The position numbers and the translations under genes were made by a program. The notes under the pieces are model-generated. The model did no database searches. It worked only from the letters and a program-made list of their open reading frames with translations, and was not told the DNA's origin. This document shows, piece by piece, positions 1 to 8,519 of a stretch of 64,000 bases of DNA. Source of the stretch: Pseudomonas synxantha (GTDB lineage: Bacteria; Pseudomonadota; Gammaproteobacteria; Pseudomonadales; Pseudomonadaceae); contig NZ_LT629786.1 of the NCBI RefSeq assembly GCF_900105675.1, positions 4,092,001 through 4,156,000 of the forward strand. Reading direction: 5' to 3'. Positions within the stretch are counted from its first letter, which is position 1. The number at the start of each line of letters is the position of its first letter.

Positions 1-365
1 GCGAGGCGTTGCGGTGTAAAACCCTTGGAGAGTTGCAGCCACAGCGGCGAAACGCGCGCACCCAGAGGGCTCATCAGCCCGACAAAACTTTCGGCCGCCG
101 GCAATTGCTCACGCAAGTCGCCGGCATGGCTGATATCCCCGGGGAATTTGGCGGTGAAGCGAAAGTCATCGGGCATGATGTCAGCCCAGCGCTGTACTGT
201 GGCGGTCGAGGGGCGAGCATAGAATGTGGTATTGCCTTCAACAGCGTTGAAGACCTGGGAGTAGAGCCCGAGGTAATCGCCGGAACGAGCATCGAGGGGA
301 TACAGGTATTCACGCCAGGCGTTTTCACTCCAGGACGGGCAGCCGATGTAGTAAGGCAACCCCAT
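1..365 (-). CDS. DUF72 (YecE-like) family protein, 3' part missing
   Basis: The start codon lies at 365 and the gene runs off the left edge, leaving about 121 codons. The translated start reads MGLPYYIGCPSWSENAWREY and continues with an N-TTFYARPS segment and a 'FRFTAKFPGDISH' stretch. These match the N-terminal half of the DUF72/YecE TIM-barrel-like family, whose biochemical role is not established. The ATG overlaps the stop of the 100-residue gene upstream as TGATG, so the two are probably translationally coupled. About half of the protein (usual length 250-300 residues) is outside the window. Family assignment is by motif memory. Confidence 0.75.
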   Translation of the reverse strand, partial: MGLPYYIGCPSWSENAWREYLYPLDARSGDYLGLYSQVFNAVEGNTTFYARPSTATVQRWADIMPDDFRFTAKFPGDISHAGDLREQLPAAESFVGLMSPLGARVSPLWLQLSKGFTPQRL

Positions 366-667
366 CAGATATGGATATCGAGACCCAGAACTTCCATATC
401 CCACTCGACAAAACCGGCAGTGGTCAGGTAACTGGCCAAGGCGGTGGCAACGCTTTTGCTCATGGAGCGGGGGAAGACCATGTCTTGCTGACGGGCGGGA
501 ACGCCGCTGGTACGGGCGCCTCCAGCACTTTGGGCGCGGGAGGGCGACTCAGAGTGGACTTCGATGAAGTCCGGCGAATCCTCGACCGAATCATCTACCG
601 TCACGTTGGCCTTGCGCGGCTTACGCTTGAGTGGGTAGGACTGTGAGGAAAAGCCGTCTATACGCAT
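365..667 (-). CDS. Conserved hypothetical protein, 100 aa
   Basis: This is a small soluble protein with no signal peptide or membrane segment. The N-terminal two thirds are polar and look disordered (SxxYPLKRKPRKAN, then an acidic VDDSVEDSPDF stretch). The C-terminal third is more ordered (SMSKSVATALASYLTTAGFVEWDMEVL). The TGATG overlap with the DUF72 gene suggests a two-gene operon. I recognise no functional family. Upstream (668-827) is an AT-rich 160-base gap before tsaB that could hold the promoter. Confidence 0.65.
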   Translation of the reverse strand: MRIDGFSSQSYPLKRKPRKANVTVDDSVEDSPDFIEVHSESPSRAQSAGGARTSGVPARQQDMVFPRSMSKSVATALASYLTTAGFVEWDMEVLGLDIHI

Positions 668-827
668 ACATGCAGACTCGGTATCAATGATGGCAATTTA
701 GCGGCACTTTCCGTGGTGCGCAAATGCTCTGGTGATAACTAGAACACATAATTCGTAAAAGGTTTAAAAACTGCGGCAAATTCTGACGATTGGCGAAATT
801 TGCCACCGAATGCCTACATTCTTGACG

Positions 828-1514
828 TCAAATAATTCCGCGTTCGGCCTTGGTCTGCGCCACTTTATCGCGCAGGTAAACAGGTGCAGCCTGATCTGCC
901 GCAATGGCCTCGCCGCGCTCGAACGCGAACCGTGCCAATGCCAGCAAATCTTCGGCGTGGGGCAACATCGCAGCGTCCCGTCCTGCCAACTGCACCTTGA
1001 TGCGTTCGCCATAACCCCAGCCCGTGCCGGCACCAAACCAATCCCCACTGACGTCATCCGGTAATGTCACCGCTTGCGGCGCCTGTACCGCTTCCACACC
1101 CACCAGGCGCATTTCGCCGGCGGTCTCGCGGTAGCAACCCCAATAGACTTCATCCATGCGCGCATCGATCGCCGCCGCCACTTGCGTGGCGCCGTGTTCA
1201 CGCAATGCGCGCTGGGCCAGCACGGCGAGGTTGGACACCGGCAATACCGGACGCTCCAATGCAAAGGCCAGGCCCTGCACCACGCCGATGGCAATACGCA
1301 CACCGGTAAAGGCACCCGGGCCACGACCGAAGGCGATGGCATCCACACACGCCAGGGTGGTGCCGGCGTCTTCAAGCAACTGCTTGATCATCGGCAACAG
1401 CTTCTGCGCATGCAGGCGCGGGATCACCTCGTAGTGGCTCGTTACCTTGCCATCGTGCAGCAAGGCAACGGAGCAAGCTTCAGTCGCGGTGTCCAGGGCC
1501 AGCAGGGTGCTCAT
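828..1514 (-). CDS. tsaB: tRNA threonylcarbamoyladenosine biosynthesis protein TsaB
   Basis: TsaB is the scaffold partner of TsaD in the complex that makes N6-threonylcarbamoyladenosine (t6A) at position 37 of ANN-decoding tRNAs in the cytoplasm. The 228-residue product starts with the ASKHA-fold signature LALDTATEACSVALLHDGK. It carries the family motif GRGPGAFTGVRI around residue 64, and its length is normal for the family. Like other TsaB proteins it should be non-catalytic itself. It lies directly downstream of adk on the same strand, separated by a clear hairpin terminator, so it may be transcribed partly on its own. Confidence 0.95.
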   Translation of the reverse strand: MSTLLALDTATEACSVALLHDGKVTSHYEVIPRLHAQKLLPMIKQLLEDAGTTLACVDAIAFGRGPGAFTGVRIAIGVVQGLAFALERPVLPVSNLAVLAQRALREHGATQVAAAIDARMDEVYWGCYRETAGEMRLVGVEAVQAPQAVTLPDDVSGDWFGAGTGWGYGERIKVQLAGRDAAMLPHAEDLLALARFAFERGEAIAADQAAPVYLRDKVAQTKAERGII

Positions 1515-1559
1515 CGGTGTAGGTGTCCAAGTCGGGAAAAAAGTGCGCCAGTATAAACA

Positions 1560-1585
1560 ACAACGGCCCGCAAGCGGGCCGTTGT
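1560..1585 (-). terminator. Rho-independent terminator after adk
   Basis: A perfect 12-bp inverted repeat (ACAACGGCCCGC / GCGGGCCGTTGT) with a two-base centre is followed on the minus strand by a U-rich TTGTTTAT stretch. It sits between the adk stop and the tsaB start, so it should reduce read-through into tsaB. Confidence 0.75.
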
Positions 1586-1605
1586 ACGTAAAGCCGATGG
1601 CAGGA

Positions 1606-2337
<732 letters not shown>

Positions 2338-2470
2338 TCAAACGGCCAAAGGCTGATCAAGATACACAGCGGGCCCTTACCATACAAGCCGCCAAAAGTA
2401 GGAGAAACCCACGCCCGGCATGCGTCAGCGACGGGGTGTGCCTGAGCGCAACCCGCCCCCTCAAACGATG

Positions 2471-2490
2471 ACCGCCCTTTTCAGGGCGGT
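2471..2490 (-). terminator. Hairpin after ppc, probable terminator
   Basis: An 8-bp stem (ACCGCCCT / AGGGCGGT) with a 4-base loop lies downstream of the ppc stop. The following bases on the minus strand (CATCGTTTG) are only weakly U-rich, so termination efficiency is uncertain. Confidence 0.5.
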
Positions 2491-2533
2491 CCTCGGGGTT
2501 TATCCGCAAGCCGTTGAGAACACGCAAGAAACC

Positions 2534-5161
2534 TCAACCGGTGTTGCGCAAACCGGCGGCAATACCGGCGACGGACACCAGCAGCGCCTGTTCCAGAGGG
2601 CTGTCTTGCGCCGCCTCCTGTTGACGCGAACGTGCCAGCAACTCGGCCTGCAACAAGTGCAAAGGGTCGAGGTAGGTGTTGCGAAGACGAATGAACTCCA
2701 GGGTGTCGGGGCTATGGGCCAGCAGCTGGGACTGCCCGGTCAGGCCAAGCACCACGCCACACGCCTGCGACAATAGGTCGCGTAAGTGCGCACCCAATGG
2801 CAGCAGGTCCGCCTGCACCAGACGCTCATCATATAGACGAGCAATATCGGCATCCGCCTTGGCCAGCACCATTTCCAGCATGTCGATGCGCGTGCGGAAG
2901 AACGGCCACCGTTCACGCATCTGCCCCAGCAACGGGCCTTCACCCCGTTCCAGCGCCTTGCTCAATGCCGCTTCCCAACCAAGCCAGGCGGGCAGCATAA
3001 GGCGCGTCTGGGTCCAGCCGAAAATCCACGGGATGGCGCGCAGGCTTTCAATACCGCCGGCCCGACGCTTGGCCGGACGACTGCCCAGGGGCAAACGTCC
3101 CAACTCCTGCTCCGGGGTGGACTGGCGGAAGTATTCGACGAACTGCGGATTTTCCCGCACCACGGCACGGTAAGCGCTGACCCCGTCGGCCGCCAACTCA
3201 TCCATCAAATGACGCCAGGCCGGCTCCGGTGGCGGCGGCGGCAACAACGTCGCTTCCAGCACGGCGGCCAGGTAGAGGTTGAGGTTTTGTTCGGCAATAT
3301 CCGGCAGGCCGAATTTGAAGCGAATCATCTCGCCTTGTTCAGTCGTACGGAACCGCCCCGCCACCGAGCCCGGTGGCTGCGACAGGATCGCCGCGTGAGC
3401 CGGGCCGCCGCCACGGCCGACCGTGCCGCCACGACCGTGGAACAGCAGCAGCTCCACCTGCTGCTCGCGGCAAATATCCACCAACTGCTCCTGCGCCCGG
3501 TACTGCGCCCAGGCCGCGGCTGTGGTGCCAGCGTCCTTGGCCGAATCCGAATAGCCGATCATCACTTCCTGTGGGCCCTGCAACCTTGCGCGATAGCCCG
3601 GCAGTTGCAACAGCCGCTCCATCACCGGCCCGGCGTTATCCAGGTCGGCCAGGGTCTCGAACAGCGGCACCACGCGCATCGGCCGTTGTACACCCGATTC
3701 TTTGAGCAGCAACTGCACCGCCAGCACATCCGACGCGGCGCCCGCCATGGAGATAACGTACGAACCTAATGATGCCGCTGGTGCGGCAGCAATTTCCTTG
3801 CAGGTATTCAACACTTCGGCAGTGTCCGCCGACGGTTTGAAATAGCCCGGCAGCAACGGACGACGATTGGCCAGCTCCTGGGTGAGGAAGCTGATGCGGG
3901 CCTCTTCGTCCCAGTCCTCATAACAGCCCAGCCCCAGGTAATCGGTGATTTCAGTCAGGGCCGAGCAATGGCGGCTGGAATCCTGGCGCACGTCCAGGCG
4001 CACCAGGAACAGGCCGAAGGTCACGGCGCGTCGCAGGCAGTCGAGCAGCGGGCCATCGGCAATCACGCCCATGCCGCATTCATGCAGCGACTGGTAGCAC
4101 AACTCCAATGGGTCCAGCAGGTCGCGGTTGTCCTGCAACACCTCGGCAGGCGCCGCCGTGTAGGCGGTCAACGAGGTGTGAGCCCACTGGCGCGTCGCAC
4201 GCAGGCGCTCACGCAGTTGCTTGAGCAACGCGCGATAGGGCTCGACGCTGTCGCCAACCTTGGCCTGCAACGCCGGGCTGGCTTGTTGCATCGACAACTC
4301 GGAGGCCAGGTGGTCGATGTCGCGCAAATACAAGTCAGCCGCCATCCAGCGTGCCAACAACAGCACTTCGCGGGTGACCGGCGCGGTGACATTCGGGTTG
4401 CCGTCACGGTCGCCGCCCATCCACGATGCAAAGCGAATCGGCGCTGCCTCCAGGGGCAGGCGCAGCCCGGTAGCGGCAAACAGGGCCTGGTCAGCCTTGC
4501 GCAGGTAATTGGGGATGGCGTGCCACAGCGAATGCTCGATGACCGCAAAGCCCCATTTGGCTTCGTCTACCGGGGTGGGCCGGACCCGGCGGATTTCCTC
4601 GGTATGCCAGGCTTCGGCGATCAGTCGTTGCAGGCGTGTGCGGATCTGCTCGCGCTCGGCACTGGTGAGGTCACGGTGATCCTGCAAGGCCAGTTGCGCG
4701 GCGATTGCATCGTATTTCTGGATCAGGGTGCGGCGAGCCACTTCAGTGGGGTGGGCGGTGAGCACCAGCTCAATCTCCAACCGTGCCAACTGGCGGGCCA
4801 GGGATTCATTGCTGTGCCCCTCGCCTTGCAGGCGGGCCAGCAACTCCGGCAAGACTCGGGATTCGAACGGCGCGGGTTGCGACTCATCGCGCCGATGAAG
4901 CAACTGATATTGCTCGGCAATGTTGGCCAGGTTGAGAAACTGGTTGAAGGCCCGGGCCACGGGCAGCAATTCGTCTTCCTGCAGCTGGTTGAGACGGGTG
5001 CTCAGTTCATCGCCGGCGCCGCGACGGTCGGCCTTGGCGCCTTTGCGGATCTGCTCGATCTTATCGAGGAAATCATCGCCGTACTGCTCTCGAATGGTGT
5101 TGCCCAACAGCTCACCCAGCAGGTGAACATCCTCACGCAAGCGTGCATCGATATCACTCAT
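2534..5161 (-). CDS. ppc: Phosphoenolpyruvate carboxylase
   Basis: This anaplerotic enzyme carboxylates phosphoenolpyruvate to oxaloacetate and so feeds the TCA cycle. The 875-residue protein has the family motifs in order: LTAHPTE with the catalytic His near residue 137, [10 protein letters not shown] and [14 protein letters not shown] in the middle, and the invariant C-terminus ending RNTG after [16 protein letters not shown]. The ATG at 5161 is preceded by GGAGA and gives the expected [12 protein letters not shown] start; an in-frame extension to 5401 reads into the divergent promoter region and is rejected. It is transcribed divergently from the gene at 5358. Confidence 0.98.
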   Translation of the reverse strand: MSDIDARLREDVHLLGELLGNTIREQYGDDFLDKIEQIRKGAKADRRGAGDELSTRLNQLQEDELLPVARAFNQFLNLANIAEQYQLLHRRDESQPAPFESRVLPELLARLQGEGHSNESLARQLARLEIELVLTAHPTEVARRTLIQKYDAIAAQLALQDHRDLTSAEREQIRTRLQRLIAEAWHTEEIRRVRPTPVDEAKWGFAVIEHSLWHAIPNYLRKADQALFAATGLRLPLEAAPIRFASWMGGDRDGNPNVTAPVTREVLLLARWMAADLYLRDIDHLASELSMQQASPALQAKVGDSVEPYRALLKQLRERLRATRQWAHTSLTAYTAAPAEVLQDNRDLLDPLELCYQSLHECGMGVIADGPLLDCLRRAVTFGLFLVRLDVRQDSSRHCSALTEITDYLGLGCYEDWDEEARISFLTQELANRRPLLPGYFKPSADTAEVLNTCKEIAAAPAASLGSYVISMAGAASDVLAVQLLLKESGVQRPMRVVPLFETLADLDNAGPVMERLLQLPGYRARLQGPQEVMIGYSDSAKDAGTTAAAWAQYRAQEQLVDICREQQVELLLFHGRGGTVGRGGGPAHAAILSQPPGSVAGRFRTTEQGEMIRFKFGLPDIAEQNLNLYLAAVLEATLLPPPPPEPAWRHLMDELAADGVSAYRAVVRENPQFVEYFRQSTPEQELGRLPLGSRPAKRRAGGIESLRAIPWIFGWTQTRLMLPAWLGWEAALSKALERGEGPLLGQMRERWPFFRTRIDMLEMVLAKADADIARLYDERLVQADLLPLGAHLRDLLSQACGVVLGLTGQSQLLAHSPDTLEFIRLRNTYLDPLHLLQAELLARSRQQEAAQDSPLEQALLVSVAGIAAGLRNTG

Positions 5162-5357
5162 CAGCCAATCTCCAGCCAGAAATCCGGGACGCGCAGGTGT
5201 TCCAGAGTGCCGCCCGCGTCGGTATCTGACAAGGCCGAACGCAAACGACTTTAAACCTTGTGGCTGACAGCTAGTCTCAAGAGTGAGCCGCCACGTTATC
5301 CAAGCAGGCGGCTGGTCACTCATCACCGCCTGCCATCGCAGGCTTATTGAGGTTGCC

Positions 5358-5702
5358 ATGAAGATTCGAGAACTGCCCCAGCACTGGGAAGAAACCGCCA
5401 AGGGTCGCCTGACCCAGACTGAATACGCGATTCATCTGGACGTGGAATCCGCGGCACGCTTGGCTGCCCTTGCCGAGATGTATCCCAAGCGCCATACCGA
5501 AGAATTGCTCGGAGAGCTGATCGGTGCCGCCCTGGAAGAGCTGGAAGCCAGCTTCCCCTATATCAAGGGCCAGCAGGTGATTGCCACCGACGAGGAAGGT
5601 GACCCGCTGTATGAAGACGTCGGGCCCACTCCACGTTTTCTGACCCTGTCGCGCCGTTATCTGCATGATCTGTCAGCCAGTGCCGACGAACAAAAGCACT
5701 GA
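5358..5702 (+). CDS. Small conserved protein, annotated in pseudomonads as pilin assembly protein
   Basis: The 114-residue protein begins [20 protein letters not shown]. It is acidic, soluble, and has no signal peptide or membrane segment. A gene of this type next to ppc is conserved in Pseudomonas, where databases often call it a pilin assembly or type 1 pili tip component; I know of no experiment behind that name. The segment '[31 protein letters not shown]' resembles short DNA-binding or regulatory helices, but this is only an impression. The ATG at 5358 was chosen over 5283 because GAGG lies just upstream. Confidence 0.75.
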   Translation: MKIRELPQHWEETAKGRLTQTEYAIHLDVESAARLAALAEMYPKRHTEELLGELIGAALEELEASFPYIKGQQVIATDEEGDPLYEDVGPTPRFLTLSRRYLHDLSASADEQKH

Positions 5703-5794
5703 TATACATCCGCAATGCCCATCTGAATCAAGTATTCCGGGCCTCCTAGAGGCTCGGGCTACCTCTGCGAGCGCTGAAAGTTCCATGTTTAAAC

Positions 5795-5821
5795 CCTGAC
5801 CGATCAGTCAGATATTTTTTT
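5795..5821 (+). terminator. Short palindrome followed by T-run
   Basis: The sequence CTGACCGATCAGTCAG followed by ATATTTTTTT could be a weak terminator for the preceding gene. The same bases form an imperfect dyad (TGAC-CGATCA-GTCA) resembling a TetR-type operator. The sequence cannot separate the two readings. Confidence 0.35.
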
Positions 5822-5982
5822 AGGCAAATCGCCATCTTCTCTGAACTTTTGAAAAAAGCCGCCGGTCACAGCCAGTAAGCCATCACTTGGAACGGTCGTT
5901 TGAAACTGGCGTCATGTGCTTTATCGCCGGGGCCGCAATCGATACGCCACGATGGATTTTGATGTTTTTCAGGAGTTATCCA

Positions 5983-6408
5983 ATGGAGTTGAAGACGATG
6001 AACACCAGCACTGCCAAATCCTCGTTTAACCACCTGCGCGGGCTCAAATTGGCCGCGCTGGCAATCGGCACCAGCTTCGTTCTCGCGGGCTGCGCCGGCA
6101 ATCCTCCAACCGAGCAGTACGCCGTGACTCAATCGGCTGTCAACAGCGCCGTGAGCGCCGGCGGCACCGAGTATGCCGCCGTGGAAATGAAGGCGGCCCA
6201 GGACAAGCTCAAGGAAGCTGAACTGGCCATGCACGACAAGAACTACGACAAGGCTCGTATGTTGGCCGAGCAGGCCGAGTGGGACGCTCGCGTTGCTGAG
6301 CGTAAAGCCCAGGCTGCCAAGGCTGAACAGGCTGTGAAGGACTCCCAGAAGGCTGTTGAAGAGCTGCGTAAGGAAGGCATGCGCCCGGCTGCTATCCAGC
6401 AGAAGTAA
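5983..6408 (+). CDS. DUF4398 domain lipoprotein
   Basis: The 141-residue product has a lipoprotein signal peptide ending in a VLAGC lipobox (Cys near residue 36), so it should be anchored in the envelope. After the Cys it is mostly alpha-helical and Ala/Lys/Glu rich, with coiled-coil character (EMKAAQDKLKEAELAMHDKN, then AEQAEWDARVAERKAQAAKA), as in DUF4398 proteins. The ATG at 5983 has AGGAG five bases upstream; a second ATG at 5998 is possible. It lies 56 bases before the OmpA-like lipoprotein gene with the same helical repeat style, so the pair is probably an operon. Confidence 0.85.
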   Translation: MELKTMNTSTAKSSFNHLRGLKLAALAIGTSFVLAGCAGNPPTEQYAVTQSAVNSAVSAGGTEYAAVEMKAAQDKLKEAELAMHDKNYDKARMLAEQAEWDARVAERKAQAAKAEQAVKDSQKAVEELRKEGMRPAAIQQK

Positions 6409-6464
6409 GCCGCAGCCCCTTGACTGCATCGCACCTGATATCGAATTGAAAGGACGACACGACT

Positions 6465-7250
6465 ATGCGTAAACAACTGATGATCCCTGCCCTGCTGGCG
6501 ATGAGCGTTGCCTTGGCGGCCTGCTCCACCCCGCCGAACGCGAACCTGGAAAATGCACGGACCAACTTCTCGGCCCTGCAAACCAACCCGCAAGCCACCA
6601 AGCTGGCAGCGCTGGAAACCAAAGACGCCAGCGAATGGCTGGACAAGGCTGACAAGGCGTACCGCGACAAGGAAGACGAGAAGAAGGTCGACCAACTCGC
6701 CTACCTGACCAACCAGCGCGTTGAAGTCGCCAAGGACACCATCGCCCTGCGCGAAAACGAAGCCAAGCTGAAAAACGCCGGCGACGAACGTGCCCGCGCC
6801 CTGCTGGACGCCCGTGATGCGCAGATCAAGCAACTGCAAAACAGCTTGAATGCCAAGCAGACCGACCGTGGCACCCTGGTGACTTTCGGCGACGTATTGT
6901 TTGCCACCAACAAGTCCGACCTGAAATCCAGCGGCCTGGTGAACATCACCAAACTGGCTCAGTTCCTGCGCGATAACCCGGACCGTAAAGTCATCGTTGA
7001 AGGCTACACCGACAGCACCGGTTCGGACTCGTACAACCAGAGCCTGTCCGAGCGTCGTGCCGCTTCCGTACAACGTGCACTGGCTCAACAAGGCGTGGAC
7101 ATCTCGCGCATCGTGACCCAGGGCTACGGCAAGGAATACCCGGTTGCCGACAACGGCAGCGTGTCTGGCCGTGCCATGAACCGTCGCGTTGAAGTCACCA
7201 TCTCCAACGATAACCAGCCGGTCAAGCCACGCTCTTCCGTTGCTTATTGA
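6465..7250 (+). CDS. OmpA-family lipoprotein with N-terminal DUF4398-like region
   Basis: The 261-residue envelope protein has a lipobox (ALAAC, Cys at residue 20) and a helical, charged region of about 110 residues. It ends in an OmpA-like peptidoglycan-binding domain: TLVTFGDVLFATNKSDLKSS, then VEGYTDSTGSDSYNQSLSERRAASV and VTQGYGKEYPVADN. The expected Asp/Arg pair of the OmpA domain that contacts diaminopimelate is present in the N-x-x-LSERRA segment. It probably tethers the outer membrane to peptidoglycan. A strong terminator follows 15 bases after the stop. Confidence 0.92.
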   Translation: MRKQLMIPALLAMSVALAACSTPPNANLENARTNFSALQTNPQATKLAALETKDASEWLDKADKAYRDKEDEKKVDQLAYLTNQRVEVAKDTIALRENEAKLKNAGDERARALLDARDAQIKQLQNSLNAKQTDRGTLVTFGDVLFATNKSDLKSSGLVNITKLAQFLRDNPDRKVIVEGYTDSTGSDSYNQSLSERRAASVQRALAQQGVDISRIVTQGYGKEYPVADNGSVSGRAMNRRVEVTISNDNQPVKPRSSVAY

Positions 7251-7265
7251 TCGTTGACGCTGGAT

Positions 7266-7296
7266 AAAAAAACCCACCTTATGGTGGGTTTTTTTT
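7266..7296. terminator. Bidirectional Rho-independent terminator
   Basis: ACCCACC / GGTGGGT stem with a 4-base loop, flanked by A-runs on the left and T-runs on the right. It terminates the OmpA lipoprotein gene on the plus strand and the 61-residue gene on the minus strand, whose stop lies three bases away. Confidence 0.9.
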
Positions 7297-7298
7297 GA

Positions 7299-7484
7299 TC
7301 AGGAATACTGGATCGTGCGATCTGTATCTTCATCTGGCGGCGTTATCATTGCTCCGCTACGGGAGGTATCGGCCAAATCGTCCGTCCAGTTGTTACGCGC
7401 CTGCTCTTGCGCGTTTTGCCGCTCCAATGCCTGATGTGCCCTGGCCATGGCCACCATGTTGTGTATCGCATCAATATTTATCAC
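7299..7484 (-). CDS. HrpL-box-driven small protein, 61 aa, unknown family
   Basis: The product is a 61-residue, cysteine-free protein. It has an N-terminal helical part (DAIHNMVAMARAHQALERQ), a polar Gln/Asn-rich middle and an acidic C-terminus (ITPPDEDTDRTIQYS). The proposed start is a GTG preceded by GGGAAG at short spacing. The case for a real gene rests on context: a perfect hrp box ends 39 bases upstream in the right orientation, and a bidirectional terminator lies immediately after the stop. I do not recognise the family. Its size would suit a small secreted protein or a type III chaperone or accessory protein, but that is inference. An internal start (MVAMARAH) is possible. Confidence 0.6.
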   Translation of the reverse strand: MINIDAIHNMVAMARAHQALERQNAQEQARNNWTDDLADTSRSGAMITPPDEDTDRTIQYS

Positions 7485-7522
7485 TGCTTCCCGGCCCCGC
7501 TCCGTGTAAAAGTTATATGCCC

Positions 7523-7550
7523 TTTGTGGCTATTTACACAAAACGGTTCC
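7523..7550 (-). promoter_or_regulatory. hrp box (HrpL/RspL-type ECF sigma promoter)
   Basis: On the minus strand the sequence reads GGAACC, 15 bases, then CCACAAA. This is an exact match to the HrpL promoter consensus GGAACC-N15/16-CCACNNA known from P. syringae type III secretion genes and used by the homologous RspL system of P. fluorescens. It points at the 61-residue gene starting at 7484. Confidence 0.8.
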
Positions 7551-7620
7551 AGGTAATTTCGTTACATGCGAGCTTCTGCGTGAAGCTGGGGATCAACCCC
7601 ATTCATCTCTGCACGCGTGA

Positions 7621-7642
7621 AAACCCGCCCATAACCGGCGGC
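7621..7642 (-). terminator. Terminator after the harpin-like gene
   Basis: CCGCC / GGCGG stem with a 7-base loop followed on the minus strand by GTTTTC, starting 19 bases after the stop codon of the gene ending at 7661. It would make that gene a single-gene transcript. Confidence 0.6.
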
Positions 7643-7660
7643 TTGTTCAACAACCGTCAA

Positions 7661-8023
7661 TCAGTAGTTGACCGGGCCCTGGCTAGGGGCCCCACCTGCC
7701 TGGATCTGGCCACCACCTTGCGTGGCATCCTGACCGCCTTCACCACCTTGGCCGGCCTGGGCAAGCAGCTGTTTCAGCTTTTCCAGCAGCTCCTCAAGGG
7801 TATCGCCGCCTCCAGCCCCCTGAGCGCCTCCGCCCCCTTGTGAACCACCAGCCCCTTGACTGCCGCCTCCACCCTGCCCGCCTTGGGCACCCTCGGCAAG
7901 CTTGGCGTCAATTTGATCCCTGATATTTTGAATGGCGGAGCCTTGCTGAGAATCTGCGGCATTGCCCGAATTGCCAACATTGCCTGCGCCCTGTACACCA
8001 CTTGCACCAACGATACCAACCAT
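7661..8023 (-). CDS. Glycine-rich harpin-like protein, 120 aa, HrpL-box driven
   Basis: The product has 37 Gly among 120 residues and no Cys, His, Trp or Phe. Its central Gly/Gln/Ser/Ala repeats (GGGGSQGAGGSQGGGGAQ) flank an amphipathic helix (TLEELLEKLKQLLAQ). This composition resembles harpins, the heat-stable helper proteins exported by Hrp-type secretion systems. The N-terminus fits the export pattern described for P. syringae substrates: Ile at position 4, no acidic residue before residue 24, and Ser/Asn/Gln/Gly richness. The ATG at 8023 (TGGAG upstream) is preferred over an in-frame start at 8155, because the hrp box lies inside that longer reading frame and transcription should begin downstream of it. 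There is no homology call; function is inferred. Confidence 0.7.
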   Translation of the reverse strand: MVGIVGASGVQGAGNVGNSGNAADSQQGSAIQNIRDQIDAKLAEGAQGGQGGGGSQGAGGSQGGGGAQGAGGGDTLEELLEKLKQLLAQAGQGGEGGQDATQGGGQIQAGGAPSQGPVNY

Positions 8024-8084
8024 AATTGCATGCTCCAGATTAATGAATACGGTGAACTGATCAGCCAAGCGAATCAGTTCACGA

Positions 8085-8112
8085 TCTGTGGCAAGCACGC
8101 CAAAGTGGTTCC
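8085..8112 (-). promoter_or_regulatory. hrp box (HrpL/RspL-type ECF sigma promoter)
   Basis: On the minus strand the sequence reads GGAACC, 15 bases, then CCACAGA. It is a second exact match to GGAACC-N15/16-CCACNNA, 62 bases upstream of the ATG of the glycine-rich gene. Two such boxes within 600 bases, both correctly oriented in front of small reading frames, are unlikely to be chance. Confidence 0.82.
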
Positions 8113-8192
8113 AGCCTGTAACGGTTCGCAGCAGTCTTAAATGACTAATCGGCATCTATAAGGGAGTTTTCCCACAGAGGCGATGCAGCGCC

Positions 8193-8519
8193 TCATTGTT
8201 GCAACTGCGGGGTTTCCTGCCCCATGCAACGAACGGCCTGCTTCTTGTTGTTCACCAGTACGCCGCTCAAGCCTTTCTGTTCGGTATCAAACATCACCAA
8301 CACACCGTCCACGCACTGCGCCACTTGCGCGGCGGGCGTCAGGGATATTTTGTAATCCTCACCCGGCAAGGTCTTGAGCATGGTGAAGTCGCTGAGCAGC
8401 AACGCATCCTCCGGCTTGGCGAAATGCAGGTAGCCGTAGTACCACAGGCAACCGACGGTGCCGATGATGGTGCCGATACCGGTGAGGATCAGCGGGATCA
8501 TGTTGCGTTCTTCACTCAT
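8193..8519 (-). CDS. Small membrane-anchored hypothetical protein, 108 aa
   Basis: The 108-residue protein has one N-terminal transmembrane helix (residues about 7-28, IPLILTGIGTIIGTVGCLWYYGY). A soluble domain with three further segments follows, ending VNNKKQAVRCMGQETPQLQQ. The start overlaps the stop of the hydrolase gene as ATGA, indicating translational coupling. I recognise no family. A periplasmic or cytoplasmic location of the soluble part cannot be decided with confidence. Confidence 0.75.
   Translation of the reverse strand: MSEERNMIPLILTGIGTIIGTVGCLWYYGYLHFAKPEDALLLSDFTMLKTLPGEDYKISLTPAAQVAQCVDGVLVMFDTEQKGLSGVLVNNKKQAVRCMGQETPQLQQ

Noticed and set aside
3968..5254. Long plus-strand open frame opposite ppc (428 codons)
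   Set aside because: It is a shadow of the high-G+C ppc gene, has low-complexity Gln/His/Val-rich translation and no ribosome site.
7661..8155. Longer 164-residue form of the glycine-rich protein
   Set aside because: Its first 44 codons contain the hrp box and give an unrelated N-terminus.
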